A stretch of 64,000 bases of DNA from Serratia marcescens (GCF_029846115.1 NZ_JARVZZ010000001.1:3782001-3846000); one strand, 5' to 3'. Shown: positions 16,727-22,996, counted from the stretch's first letter. The notes: a model not told the origin generated them from the sequence alone. Made by a program: numbers and translations.

Positions 16727-16757
16727 AGAAAACCCCGCCGAAGCGAGGTTTTTTAAA
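16727..16757 (-). terminator. tR'-like terminator before the lysis genes
   Basis: The hairpin ACCTCGC-TTCG-GCGGGGT with one mismatch is followed on the minus strand by TTTTCTTGTTTT, and on the plus strand by TTTTTT, so it could work in both directions. It lies between Q and the holins, where lambda has tR' to be read through under Q. Confidence 0.7.
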
Positions 16758-16788
16758 AGTCTATAAGCTACGTCACTGCGTAACCACT

Positions 16789-16817
16789 CTTATCACAATA
16801 GCCAGTAAAATTCGTAA
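16789..16817 (-). promoter_or_regulatory. Candidate late promoter PR'
   Basis: On the minus strand TTACGA, 17 bases, GATAAG, with TGT before the -10 box (extended -10). It starts just past Q and upstream of the tR'-like hairpin, as lambda PR' does. The hexamers are imperfect; the call rests mainly on position. Confidence 0.3.
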
Positions 16818-16831
16818 CGAAAAGCGGAAAT

Positions 16832-17230
16832 TTACGCGACAGCCGAAATTTCTGATCTGCTCGTCCAGGCGTCCATCTCAAGCGTCGCCCCGGTCATAGC
16901 TAAACAGCCTTCTATAAAGCTTTCCGCCATCATCAGCTTTTGCCTTATGTTCCCTTCTGAAACCTTCCATCTACGGGCTATCTCCGACTTTGATACCCCG
17001 TATCGGTAGTGAAGCATGATTACTCCGAGCTCTCTTTCGTCGCGCACCTTCTTCAATCTCCCCACGGCGCCGTCAACAATCAGGCCGTCATTATCGCAGC
17101 ATGAAGGCTTACTCTTGCTCGTGTTTGGTAGAAGCCCCTTGAAACCAGCAGCGATCGGAGAGTAGTCCACGCCGCTGTTGTCTTTCGCCCACTGCCCCCA
17201 ACGCTCTAAGACCAACTGGATATCTCTCAT
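16832..17230 (-). CDS. Late antiterminator Q-like protein
   Basis: A 132-residue protein of the phage antitermination Q family found in P22/82-type and many lambdoid prophages. It starts MRDIQLVLERWGQWAKDNSG and has a helix-turn-helix YGVSKSEIARRWKVSEGNIR (about 79-98). A CC pair near residue 44 may be part of a metal site. Last gene of the PR operon and just upstream of PR'/tR'. It would let RNA polymerase read the many terminators of the late operon. Confidence 0.88.
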   Translation of the reverse strand: MRDIQLVLERWGQWAKDNSGVDYSPIAAGFKGLLPNTSKSKPSCCDNDGLIVDGAVGRLKKVRDERELGVIMLHYRYGVSKSEIARRWKVSEGNIRQKLMMAESFIEGCLAMTGATLEMDAWTSRSEISAVA

Positions 17231-17583
17231 ATAATTTCCTTGATGATTATCTCGCCGGCATTACCCCAGCGTTTGGTTACGCGGACATCCCAAACGGCAC
17301 AATCTTCAGAGTAAATTGCGTCCATCAGGGCTTTTAGTAAGTTGTCTGCATCTGGCTTCTGCTGATGTGGTTTTCCGGCCATCTCAGCGCGTTTATTCTT
17401 GCTCCAGCCATCTGGCATGGGTAAAACAAACGTCACGTGATAGCCGCTCTCAGGCAGCGAGATTCGATTCAATTTGACCTCGTCGCAGAATGCCCGGTAG
17501 CGGAGAACTGGCGGGCGCTTGGCCCACCGGTCTTTTTGTGTCATGCGTGGTTTAGGGATTGGTGTTATCTGGTACGTCTTCAT
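17227..17583 (-). CDS. rusA: RusA-type Holliday junction resolvase
   Basis: A 118-residue protein starting MKTYQITPIPKPRMTQKDRW. It contains YHVTFVLPMPDGWSKNKRAE and the RusA signature PHQQKPDADNLLKALMDAIY (about residues 73-92) with catalytic aspartates. RusA resolves branched DNA during phage replication and packaging. It overlaps DUF968 and Q genes by 4 bases each. Confidence 0.93.
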   Translation of the reverse strand: MKTYQITPIPKPRMTQKDRWAKRPPVLRYRAFCDEVKLNRISLPESGYHVTFVLPMPDGWSKNKRAEMAGKPHQQKPDADNLLKALMDAIYSEDCAVWDVRVTKRWGNAGEIIIKEII

Positions 17584-18554
17584 GCGATAGCCCCGATGCC
17601 AAAGGAGAAATCCAGGAACTGCGCCAGCAAGTCAGTTTGGCTACCATGTTCCGCTTCCCACGCCGCTGGGTCGTCATGCAGTTTGCGGTGACAGGTACGA
17701 CACAGCGGGATTGTCAGGTAGTCGCTGGGCTTGGTTCCCATTCCGCCCAGGCCGTGGCCGATAATGTGATGAGGGTCATCAGCTCGGGCGCCGCAACCGC
17801 AGCAGGGTCGAGTCTTAACCCATCGGGTATATTTGCTGTCCTCTACGCGGGTGAGCTTCGGACGCAGCATGAAAGCCTTTTGTGGTGCTGGGTCTACGGT
17901 GAAACACTTAGCCGCCTGCTTGGAAATAATCGCAGTGGCCGCCGGCGTGCAGTCCATTTCGGACTCCTTGCGTGTGCCTGAGATTACCTTTGGTTCTGGC
18001 AAGTCGGTTACTGTGCGGGCGACTTCATCGGGGATCAGGTCGAATACGCCGGACAGCATGGCCCACAGCATCAGCTCAGGGATTGTCAGCTGTCCCTCAG
18101 ACTTCAGGCGGTGTTTTGCCGTCGCCACCACCCAGCGAGCTGTATTGCGGGCTGCGATTTTTTCCAGCTTCGGCGATACACCCAGGCTTTTTTTGTAGCA
18201 ACCGGGGCAGATGCGAACGGCCGAATTGCCTACGCGCTCTGTGTCCAGAATTGCCTCCGGCAGGTCATGTTTGCTGTACTGGCATTTCGTGAACTGCGTC
18301 GCCCAGGCTTCAATAGCGTTAACCCCGCCACAGGAGTTTGTGACGCGCTCATGGGCGAAGAAACCCTGTAACCGTGGGTCGTTGGCGATCTCATGCTCCA
18401 CCGCCGGTAGGATGCCTTCAGGCACGTCCTTGAACTCTTTCGGCAGCGTGGAAACCATCACGCGGCCCGTCATGTGAAACGCCAGCTTTTCGTCAACCGG
18501 GATCAGGGCAATACCCAGATCACGCTGTACCGCTGCTTTGACTATCGCTCTCAT
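17580..18554 (-). CDS. DUF968 protein with zinc/HNH-like motif
   Basis: A 324-residue protein. An N-terminal zinc-binding region includes CPGCYKKSLGV. The C-terminal DUF968 core holds TRPCCGCGARADDPHHIIGH and LTIPLCRTCHRKLHDD (about residues 251-295), arranged like an HNH endonuclease finger. Such proteins sit between replication genes and rusA/Q in lambdoid phages (ninB-like place). Nuclease activity is inferred. Confidence 0.85.
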   Translation of the reverse strand: MRAIVKAAVQRDLGIALIPVDEKLAFHMTGRVMVSTLPKEFKDVPEGILPAVEHEIANDPRLQGFFAHERVTNSCGGVNAIEAWATQFTKCQYSKHDLPEAILDTERVGNSAVRICPGCYKKSLGVSPKLEKIAARNTARWVVATAKHRLKSEGQLTIPELMLWAMLSGVFDLIPDEVARTVTDLPEPKVISGTRKESEMDCTPAATAIISKQAAKCFTVDPAPQKAFMLRPKLTRVEDSKYTRWVKTRPCCGCGARADDPHHIIGHGLGGMGTKPSDYLTIPLCRTCHRKLHDDPAAWEAEHGSQTDLLAQFLDFSFGIGAIA

Positions 18555-19636
18555 CAGGCAATCCTCGCTAAATCGTTCTCACTGGCCTTGGCTACTGCCT
18601 GAGCCCAAATCCCCGTCCAGGCTCGGCGGGCGTCATAATCGGTCATGCGACCAAGGGATCCGGCCATCTCCTTCGCAAGCTTCTCCACCTCGTTCCGTGG
18701 CTGCTGGCGCTGGGATACCAGGCGGACATAGGCCTCTTCGCGAGCCGCGCTATCCTGGCGTTGTACTTTCGGGAGGTCATCAGCCCGCTCTTCCTTGACC
18801 TTCAGGTAGCATTTCTCAGTGATCAGGTAGTCGAAGTCCTTTTTGCGCCAGGTCTTGCCGCTGTTCGTGTCTGGGCGGTCTTCCAACATCCAGCGGCATT
18901 TCTTCGAGATGTACCGCAGGTAAGCGCCCCAGCGCTCCATGTTCATCTCGTAGTCCTTCCAGAGCTTGCGCAGTGCCTTGCGGCGCCCGTCGGTCATCTT
19001 CAGGACGTCTGGCAGTTCTGGCAGCGTGGTGCGGAATATCCGCAGCACTTCGTCGTAATCGATTTTCAAAGATTCTTCTTGCGGTTGGTCTGTCGGCGCA
19101 GCCGGCGGACGTACAGGTTTTTTCTCTGCTGTAATCTCTGAAGTAATCTCTGTGTAATCTCCTGTATGAATGTCTGCGGGATTCCCGCAATCTGGCGCGC
19201 TGCTTTCCCGCAAACTTGTCTGAGGGTTTTCCGCATTCTTGTCTGCGGCATTACCGCACTCTTGAATGCGGGATTCCCGCATGCTGGAATGAGGGTTTCC
19301 CGCATTCTGGGTTTTCTCTTTGATTTTCTTCAGAAGAAGCAACTCAAGAGCATCGGCTTTAACCCGAAAATAGAGCTTTGCTGGTACACCACGGCGATCC
19401 TCTTCAAGCACCCCAGCGGAGATAAGGCGACGGCGTGCCGTTTCCTGCTCCTCACGCGTAAGGCCTGTTTCATCGCGGATCTCTTTCTGGGTTTTGTAGA
19501 ACCAGCCGGCATCCATTCGGTTATGCCAGTAAACCAACTGCGATAGCAGAACGGCGCCGGTCACCCCAACCCCCAGACCGACGAAAGACGGCTGGTAAGC
19601 TATGGGCCGATCAAGAAGCTGCATTAAGGCGCTCAT
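18554..19636 (-). CDS. Replication initiator, O-like
   Basis: A 360-residue protein. Its N-terminal domain (residues 1-95) is a winged helix (TQKEIRDETGLTREEQETAR). A low-complexity linker (about 110-165) is encoded by the six iterons, and the C-terminal domain holds the helical KIDYDEVLRIF segment. In lambdoid phages O binds iterons in its own gene and recruits helicase. No separate P/DnaC-like or DnaB-like gene follows, so loading must use this protein or host factors. Confidence 0.82.
   Translation of the reverse strand: MSALMQLLDRPIAYQPSFVGLGVGVTGAVLLSQLVYWHNRMDAGWFYKTQKEIRDETGLTREEQETARRRLISAGVLEEDRRGVPAKLYFRVKADALELLLLKKIKEKTQNAGNPHSSMRESRIQECGNAADKNAENPQTSLRESSAPDCGNPADIHTGDYTEITSEITAEKKPVRPPAAPTDQPQEESLKIDYDEVLRIFRTTLPELPDVLKMTDGRRKALRKLWKDYEMNMERWGAYLRYISKKCRWMLEDRPDTNSGKTWRKKDFDYLITEKCYLKVKEERADDLPKVQRQDSAAREEAYVRLVSQRQQPRNEVEKLAKEMAGSLGRMTDYDARRAWTGIWAQAVAKASENDLARIA
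19173..19310. repeat. Replication origin: six tandem 23-bp iterons
   Basis: Units at 19173, 19196, 19219, 19242, 19265 and 19288, each exactly 23 bases. Shared core pattern: TG.GGG.TT.CCGCA followed by CTTG or CTGG; units 1 and 5 carry the palindrome TGCGGGATTCCCGCA. They lie in the middle of the O-like gene, as in lambda ori, with a T-rich stretch (19311-19330) on one side and three GTAATCTC copies (about 19131-19160) on the other. Confidence 0.85.
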
Positions 19637-19809
19637 ATGTCCACTCGCTTAAATTTCTCTTTAAATCTTTCAAGAGGTTGCATGCATTCATGCGGGTAAC
19701 CCTCTCTCATAAAAATCACCTGACGCTCAACACGATCCCAGAGGATGACCTTCACGGGGTTGCCGTGGTCATCGAGATATGTCCTATCAACGGGAACGTA
19801 TTGGATCAT
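19633..19809 (-). CDS. DUF4222 small phage protein
   Basis: A 58-residue protein starting MIQYVPVDRTYLDDHGNPVK, with VILWDRVERQVIFMREGYPH. This matches DUF4222 proteins encoded in prophage replication regions. It lies 2 bases after rha-kilAC and overlaps the O-like gene by 4 bases. Function unknown. Confidence 0.75.
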   Translation of the reverse strand: MIQYVPVDRTYLDDHGNPVKVILWDRVERQVIFMREGYPHECMQPLERFKEKFKRVDI

Positions 19810-19811
19810 GG

Positions 19812-20492
19812 TTAGCTCGCCATCAGCTCTGAGGCGTAACGTTCCGCGATCCACTGAATGCCGCGTGGTGTTACCCTGGTTTGCGTGAAGGCGTGGCCAA
19901 AATCAGACGTGCCAGTTTTGACGGTGAATAGCCCGTCGCGCTGGCGTAGAGCGTGGGGAAGGAGATTCCCGGACTGGCGGAATAGAACCTTGTCGCGGAT
20001 CAGCGCGTCAATCATCGCTTTCTCCGGCATGTTCAAAACCTTGGCCGTGGCGCGCAGGCTTTTTGAACCCGATGCATCTACGTAGTGATCGACAAATGCC
20101 ACCTTCGGTGCGTCGGCTTGAACCTTTTGCTCCAGCACTGCCTTCTGTTCCGCCATATCAGCAGCCAGGCGCAGCGCTTCAGGCAGCGTCTGCGGTACTA
20201 GAGAGTTTTGCTCTTCCAGTTCGTGCAGGCGCTTGATCACCCTCATGCGCAGGCTGGCGCTGTATCCGGTCACCAAACATTCGGTGTGCTCTCTGTCGAG
20301 TGCGTATTCCCGGTATTGCTGGCCGTTCTGGGGGTGTCTCCAAATCTGGATATACCCATCCAGGCCTTCGCCCAGCTGTTCCAGCATGATTTCGATGTCG
20401 CGCATGACGTGGCCGTGCTGCTTGCCAGTCAGCTCGGCAATTTCACGGCTCGTCATTTTCGGGCTGTTGCCACCGATCGCTACGTTTGCCAT
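19812..20492 (-). CDS. Rha-type regulator with KilAC antirepressor domain
   Basis: A 226-residue protein. Residues about 9-90 form a Rha domain (MTSREIAELTGKQHGHVMRD, then EYALDREHTECLVTGY). Residues about 130-220 form the KilAC domain (RATAKVLNMPEKAMIDALI, then TRVTPRGIQWIAERY). Rha proteins interfere with phage growth in some hosts, and KilAC domains occur in antirepressors. Because CI seems non-cleavable, an antirepressor role is worth considering, though the gene lies in the PR operon. Confidence 0.85.
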   Translation of the reverse strand: MANVAIGGNSPKMTSREIAELTGKQHGHVMRDIEIMLEQLGEGLDGYIQIWRHPQNGQQYREYALDREHTECLVTGYSASLRMRVIKRLHELEEQNSLVPQTLPEALRLAADMAEQKAVLEQKVQADAPKVAFVDHYVDASGSKSLRATAKVLNMPEKAMIDALIRDKVLFRQSGNLLPHALRQRDGLFTVKTGTSDFGHAFTQTRVTPRGIQWIAERYASELMAS

Positions 20493-20495
20493 AAT
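20467..20495 (+). promoter_or_regulatory. Candidate PO promoter of the OOP-like RNA
   Basis: TTGCCA (20467-20472), 17 bases, CATAAT (20490-20495): five of six matches in each hexamer. It points at the 3' end of cII, from the start of the next gene, as lambda PO does. Confidence 0.6.
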
Positions 20496-20501
20496 GAATC
20501 G

Positions 20502-20562
20502 ACCTCTCAGGTTAGGTTTTAGAAAAGTGATGGCCGCACAGCTGCAACTGTTCGGCTTTTTT
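20502..20562 (+). ncRNA. OOP-like antisense RNA, about 61 nt
   Basis: From the predicted start near 20502 the RNA would end at a clear intrinsic terminator: GCCGCACAG (20533-20541), loop CTGCAA, CTGTTCGGC (20548-20556), then six T (20557-20562). Lambda OOP is 77 nt and lies between cII and O, antisense to the end of cII. Here it is antisense to the cII mRNA just past the stop at 20593. Function inferred from the match in position. Confidence 0.55.
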
Positions 20563-20583
20563 CTTCCCTGATTCCGAAGCCAT
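20512..20583 (-). CDS. Possible 23-residue ORF after cII
   Basis: ATG at 20583 preceded by GAAGGGG, encoding MASESGKKKAEQLQLCGHHF plus 3 residues. It has a fair ribosome site but is very short, and its DNA also encodes the OOP-like RNA on the other strand. It may be a leader peptide or chance. Confidence 0.25.
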   Translation of the reverse strand: MASESGKKKAEQLQLCGHHFSKT

Positions 20584-20592
20584 AATCCCCTT

Positions 20593-20883
20593 CTACTCCG
20601 TCTTTGGTTCCCGGATGTGCTCCAGCATCGCCATTAACCCGCGCGCCAGTTCTGCGGTTTCCTCGCCCCTGAACGTCAGCATGGTTTCCGAACGCTTGAA
20701 GCCGGTAGCGGCCAGCAGCAGGCTCGCCTTCTCCACCAGCCCCCCTTTGCTCTGCCAGCGGCTCACCTGCGATTTATCAACACCGATCGCGCCGGCCAGG
20801 CTTGTCACCCCGATAGCTGCAATGCGGCTCATGATGTCGCTCTGAATCGCCTGAGCTTCGTTGCGTGTTGTTGCGGTTTGCAT
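20593..20883 (-). CDS. cII: CII-type transcriptional activator
   Basis: A 96-residue protein with helix-turn-helix SLAGAIGVDKSQVSRWQSKG (about residues 28-47) and a C-terminal amphipathic helix, as in lambda CII (97 residues). It activates PRE, whose recognition repeats lie inside the first codons of this gene. Second gene of the PR operon, 25 bases after cro. Confidence 0.9.
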   Translation of the reverse strand: MQTATTRNEAQAIQSDIMSRIAAIGVTSLAGAIGVDKSQVSRWQSKGGLVEKASLLLAATGFKRSETMLTFRGEETAELARGLMAMLEHIREPKTE

Positions 20884-20893
20884 CTGTAATAAT
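20861..20893 (+). promoter_or_regulatory. PRE, CII-dependent promoter for cI
   Basis: The CII target TTGC-N6-TTGC occurs exactly (20861-20874). The -10 hexamer AATAAT starts 13 bases after the second TTGC, the same distance I find in the lambda PRE sequence (AAGTAT). As in lambda, it overlaps the cII start and directs transcription antisense to cro into cI. Confidence 0.75.
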
Positions 20894-20908
20894 CTTCCTT
20901 GTTAAAAA

Positions 20909-21121
20909 TCAGTTTGTTGTAATCAGATCCGACAGGTCTGGACGAATCTCTACGGCCTTAACCTTTCCGCCTGTAGCGTTTTCGATTCGCTTAACGTAAA
21001 GGGCGTCAATGCCGCCACCATGCAGCCAGCGCCAAACTGTCGGTTGGGCAACCCCACACAATGAGGCGAGCTTTTGCTGGCTACCGACGATGCTTACAGC
21101 TTTTTGAATAGCTTTGTTCAT
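20909..21121 (-). CDS. cro: Cro-like repressor
   Basis: A 70-residue protein with helix-turn-helix SQQKLASLCGVAQPTVWRWL (about 14-33), YdaS/Cro type. First gene from PR, divergent from cI. Expected to bind the same operators as CI and favour the lytic path. Its recognition helix (GVAQPTVWRW) is close to that of CI (GVAQPTIWRL), consistent with a shared operator. Confidence 0.88.
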   Translation of the reverse strand: MNKAIQKAVSIVGSQQKLASLCGVAQPTVWRWLHGGGIDALYVKRIENATGGKVKAVEIRPDLSDLITTN

Positions 21122-21153
21122 CTTTTAATCCTTAAACGTATTATTCAAGGTTG

Positions 21154-21182
21154 ATAATAGCAATGCGTATTACCACTTGCAA
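21154..21182 (-). promoter_or_regulatory. PR promoter
   Basis: On the minus strand TTGCAA (21177-21182), 17 bases, TATTAT (21154-21159). One operator lies between and over the two hexamers (21156-21172) and a second touches the -35 box (21181-21197), so bound repressor would block it. Confidence 0.7.
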
Positions 21183-21220
21183 TAGCAATACGAATTTGAC
21201 GCTTAATACGCTTGGCTATA
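21156..21220. promoter_or_regulatory. Right operator region, three 17-bp sites
   Basis: Sites at 21156-21172 (AATAGCAATGCGTATTA), 21181-21197 (AATAGCAATACGAATTT) and, inverted, 21204-21220 (TATAGCCAAGCGTATTA on the minus strand). Centres are about 25 and 23 bases apart. The same 17-mer occurs three times in the left operator. These are the presumed CI/Cro binding sites. Confidence 0.75.
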
Positions 21221-21224
21221 AATT
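21196..21224 (+). promoter_or_regulatory. PRM promoter, likely leaderless cI transcript
   Basis: TTGACG (21196-21201), 17 bases, TAAATT (21219-21224). Transcription would begin about 7 bases downstream, at or beside the A of the cI ATG (21232), so the cI mRNA would lack a leader. Lambda PRM does the same. No ribosome site precedes the ATG. Confidence 0.55.
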
Positions 21225-21231
21225 TGCTGGC

Positions 21232-21825
21232 ATGAAAACGACACTTGCAGAACGCCTTAACATGGCGATGGCCAAACGCAACAACATGACCCAAGCAGCT
21301 CTTGCTGAGGCGTCAGGCGTTGCGCAGCCAACCATCTGGCGATTAACTAAAGGAAAGGCAAAAACTTCGGGGCGTCTCGTCGATATTGCTAATGCCCTGG
21401 GTGTGAATGTTGATTGGCTGGCTAATGGCGTTGGCGAGATGGAGGGGGATACTCCGCCCATTACCCCTCGGCTAGAGCGATACAGTCAGATCCCAGTATG
21501 GGATGAAAATGGGGTTACTGACGATTTTGTCATTTCTCCAAAAGGAAAAGCATCTCCATCTTGGAAAGCCTTTATTCTAAAAAGAAATAGCGGATGTGCT
21601 GAAGCGCCTGCCGGTTCCATTGTTATTGTTGACGCAGACTCTACACCGGGTTCTGGTGATTTAGTCGTCGCAAAAGTGAACAACTCAGTTTCAGCTTATC
21701 GCTTTGTTGATGGCGGGTCGCATGGATACTTATCCGTTGACGATGCCAGGGTTCCACTGATTGAACTAGCGCCGGAATCATTGATCGGCGTTGTAGTTCT
21801 ACTGCTACGCGACTTCAGAATGTAA
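21232..21825 (+). CDS. cI: CI-like repressor, S24 fold with atypical active site
   Basis: A 197-residue protein. N-terminal helix-turn-helix TQAALAEASGVAQPTIWRLT (residues 20-39); C-terminal S24/LexA-like domain from about residue 85. In that domain a Ser aligns with the catalytic Ser (KRNSGCAEAP), but the usual Lys position reads Arg (SAYRFVDGG), and no Ala-Gly cleavage site is seen in the linker. The product is therefore probably not cleaved during the SOS response. The ATG is chosen because it aligns with PRM and the domain start; a TTG further upstream would lie inside the operators. Confidence 0.88.
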   Translation: MKTTLAERLNMAMAKRNNMTQAALAEASGVAQPTIWRLTKGKAKTSGRLVDIANALGVNVDWLANGVGEMEGDTPPITPRLERYSQIPVWDENGVTDDFVISPKGKASPSWKAFILKRNSGCAEAPAGSIVIVDADSTPGSGDLVVAKVNNSVSAYRFVDGGSHGYLSVDDARVPLIELAPESLIGVVVLLLRDFRM

Positions 21826-21899
21826 TCCCCCAAACCCTGCTCTGGCAGGGTTTCTTTTTCGTACACTCCCGCCGCACGACGCACTAACATCTCGATCAT
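21696..21899 (-). CDS. Possible SOS-controlled ORF antisense to the end of cI
   Basis: A 67-residue frame starting MIEMLVRRAAGVYEKETLPE, with GGGG 7 bases before the ATG, lies just downstream of the LexA box on the minus strand. Its last two thirds overlap cI antisense and look like shadow coding. It may be a small antirepressor, or the transcript may act as antisense RNA, or the frame may be chance. Confidence 0.2.
   Translation of the reverse strand: MIEMLVRRAAGVYEKETLPEQGLGDYILKSRSSRTTTPINDSGASSISGTLASSTDKYPCDPPSTKR
21832..21859 (+). terminator. Terminator of cI
   Basis: AAACCCTGC-TCTG-GCAGGGTTT followed by CTTTTT, starting 7 bases after the cI stop codon. Confidence 0.85.
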
Positions 21900-21918
21900 A
21901 TGAAACCCCGGGTGTAAA

Positions 21919-21952
21919 AGTGACACTCTAAAATACTGTTTATATATACAGT
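21919..21952. promoter_or_regulatory. Near-consensus LexA box with overlapping promoters
   Basis: TACTGTTTATATATACAGTT (21934-21953) matches 18 of 20 bases of the consensus SOS box (CTGT-N8-ACAG core at 21936-21951). On the plus strand GTGACA (21920-21925), 17 bases, TATATA (21943-21948) would read toward OL/PL. On the minus strand TTGAGA, 17 bases, AATAAC would read back across the 3' end of cI. Either would be SOS-controlled. Confidence 0.75.
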
Positions 21953-22082
21953 TATTTTCAAACTTTAATCCTTTCTCAAGAATTTGCAAAGCCTTAATCC
22001 CTACCAGAAATCACACAACAGACCTTATCCAAGCCCCTTAGCGCAAATTTTTACCAACTAAATTTACTTTCAAAACAGATGA

Positions 22083-22145
22083 TTATAGCAATTGCTATTA
22101 ATCCATTCTTAATACGTATTGCTATTGATAATACTCATAGCTATT
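22083..22145. promoter_or_regulatory. Left operator region, three 17-bp sites
   Basis: Sites at 22083-22099 (TTATAGCAATTGCTATT, containing a perfect 14-bp palindrome), 22110-22126 (TAATACGTATTGCTATT) and 22129-22145 (TAATACTCATAGCTATT). All are the inverse of the right-operator 17-mer; the middle one differs by a single base from site 21156-21172. They flank and overlap PL. Confidence 0.75.
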
Positions 22146-22147
22146 AT
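22119..22147 (+). promoter_or_regulatory. PL promoter
   Basis: TTGCTA (22119-22124), 17 bases, TATTAT (22142-22147). The -10 box equals that of PR and the spacing is identical. Two operators cover the -35 and -10 boxes. It drives the plus-strand early operon toward xis-int. Confidence 0.72.
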
Positions 22148-22461
22148 CAATTCCATCGACAGCAACAACGTCACCGGCAGGAAGCCACACAAGTAAGACG
22201 CCCAGGGGTGAGCGATGAAATCACTCCCCGGCCCCGAGAGGGATCGACCGGAGACGTTCTTTAGGGAGAAAGACTTTTAACCCCGCTTGCTCTTATCAGC
22301 TTCGGCTATGACGGGTGCAAGGGGACATAAGCGCGGGAGCCTGACCCAGCAACGTGAACAGGCAGACAACTGGAGGGCTGGAAAATGTAACGGTTACGGA
22401 GTGCTTTTACCCTGCCGCTGCCAGTGTGGGGCGGCATGTATAAAACCACTGAGGATTAGCG
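22148..22461 (+). other. PL leader with hairpin and nut-like site
   Basis: A leader of about 310 bases without a convincing gene. A hairpin (GGGGTGA 22205-22211 with TCAC-CCCC 22221-22229) is followed by TGCTCTTA (22288-22295). That octamer differs by one base from the lambda boxA, and three bases later a UUCG tetraloop hairpin AGC-TTCG-GCT (22298-22307) could act as boxB. This suggests N-type antitermination, but no clear N gene was found. Confidence 0.4.
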
Positions 22462-22620
22462 ATGAACACTACCCACGACATGGGCAACAACGAAACAGTG
22501 AAGACCGGCGTTTTCCCCAACGGAAACGGCACGTTTACCGCGATGACGTTCACCAAAAGCCGGGATTTTAAAACCGCAGCAGGCGCGCAACGCTGGTTTG
22601 CTCGTCAGATGGCCGACTAA
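22462..22620 (+). CDS. DUF1391 (YdfA-like) small protein
   Basis: A 52-residue protein (MNTTHDMGNNETVKTGVFPN, then FTAMTFTKSRDFKTAAGAQR) clearly like E. coli Qin prophage YdfA. First recognisable gene of the PL operon, as in Qin, where it lies near the dicF/dicB cell-division inhibitor genes. Function unknown. Start chosen by homology; GAGGATTAGCG precedes it. Confidence 0.85.
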   Translation: MNTTHDMGNNETVKTGVFPNGNGTFTAMTFTKSRDFKTAAGAQRWFARQMAD

Positions 22621-22637
22621 CAGCAGAGGGTTACACG

Positions 22638-22850
22638 ATGATCGACATAATCAACGCAGCGGAAAAAATTAGAGCCGAAAACGCCACCTTCGGATACGAG
22701 GCGGGCAAGCTTGAAATCGCAAACGATATTTGGAATGGCTGCCTAAACCCATCTGAGCGTCTTGAAGTCATGAACGCAACCAAACTTGAAGGGTTGAGCA
22801 CATTGGAGAAACTAAGAGCATGTGTAAAAACCCTGGCCGAGATGTTTTAA
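22638..22850 (+). CDS. Small early phage protein, unknown
   Basis: A 70-residue, mainly helical protein (MIDIINAAEKIRAENATFGY), ribosome site AGAGGG. 17 bases after DUF1391. No family recognised. Confidence 0.6.
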   Translation: MIDIINAAEKIRAENATFGYEAGKLEIANDIWNGCLNPSERLEVMNATKLEGLSTLEKLRACVKTLAEMF

Positions 22851-22996
22851 GGCTCGAAGCAATAGAGGCTCTTATGAGAGCCGAACAAATAGACATTAAA
22901 GACAAAAACGCAGTGATTAGCTCATTAAAAGGGACTGTGGCAGCAAAGGCAAATATCGAATGTTATCTGCGAATGATTGATGCAGAAAAACAGTGA
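22820..22996 (+). CDS. Small early phage protein overlapping the previous gene
   Basis: A 58-residue frame from the ATG at 22820 (MCKNPGRDVLRLEAIEALMR, ending RMIDAEKQ), helical and charged, overlapping the previous gene by 31 bases. No family recognised. Supported by operon position and composition only. Confidence 0.5.
   Translation: MCKNPGRDVLRLEAIEALMRAEQIDIKDKNAVISSLKGTVAAKANIECYLRMIDAEKQ

Noticed and set aside
21151..21231. Longer cI frame from a TTG at 21151
   Set aside because: The added codons lie within operators and promoters; the ATG at 21232 matches PRM and the domain start.
22308..22571. Basic frame in the PL leader considered as an N protein
   Set aside because: No ribosome site, cysteine-rich middle part, and its second half is a shadow of DUF1391.
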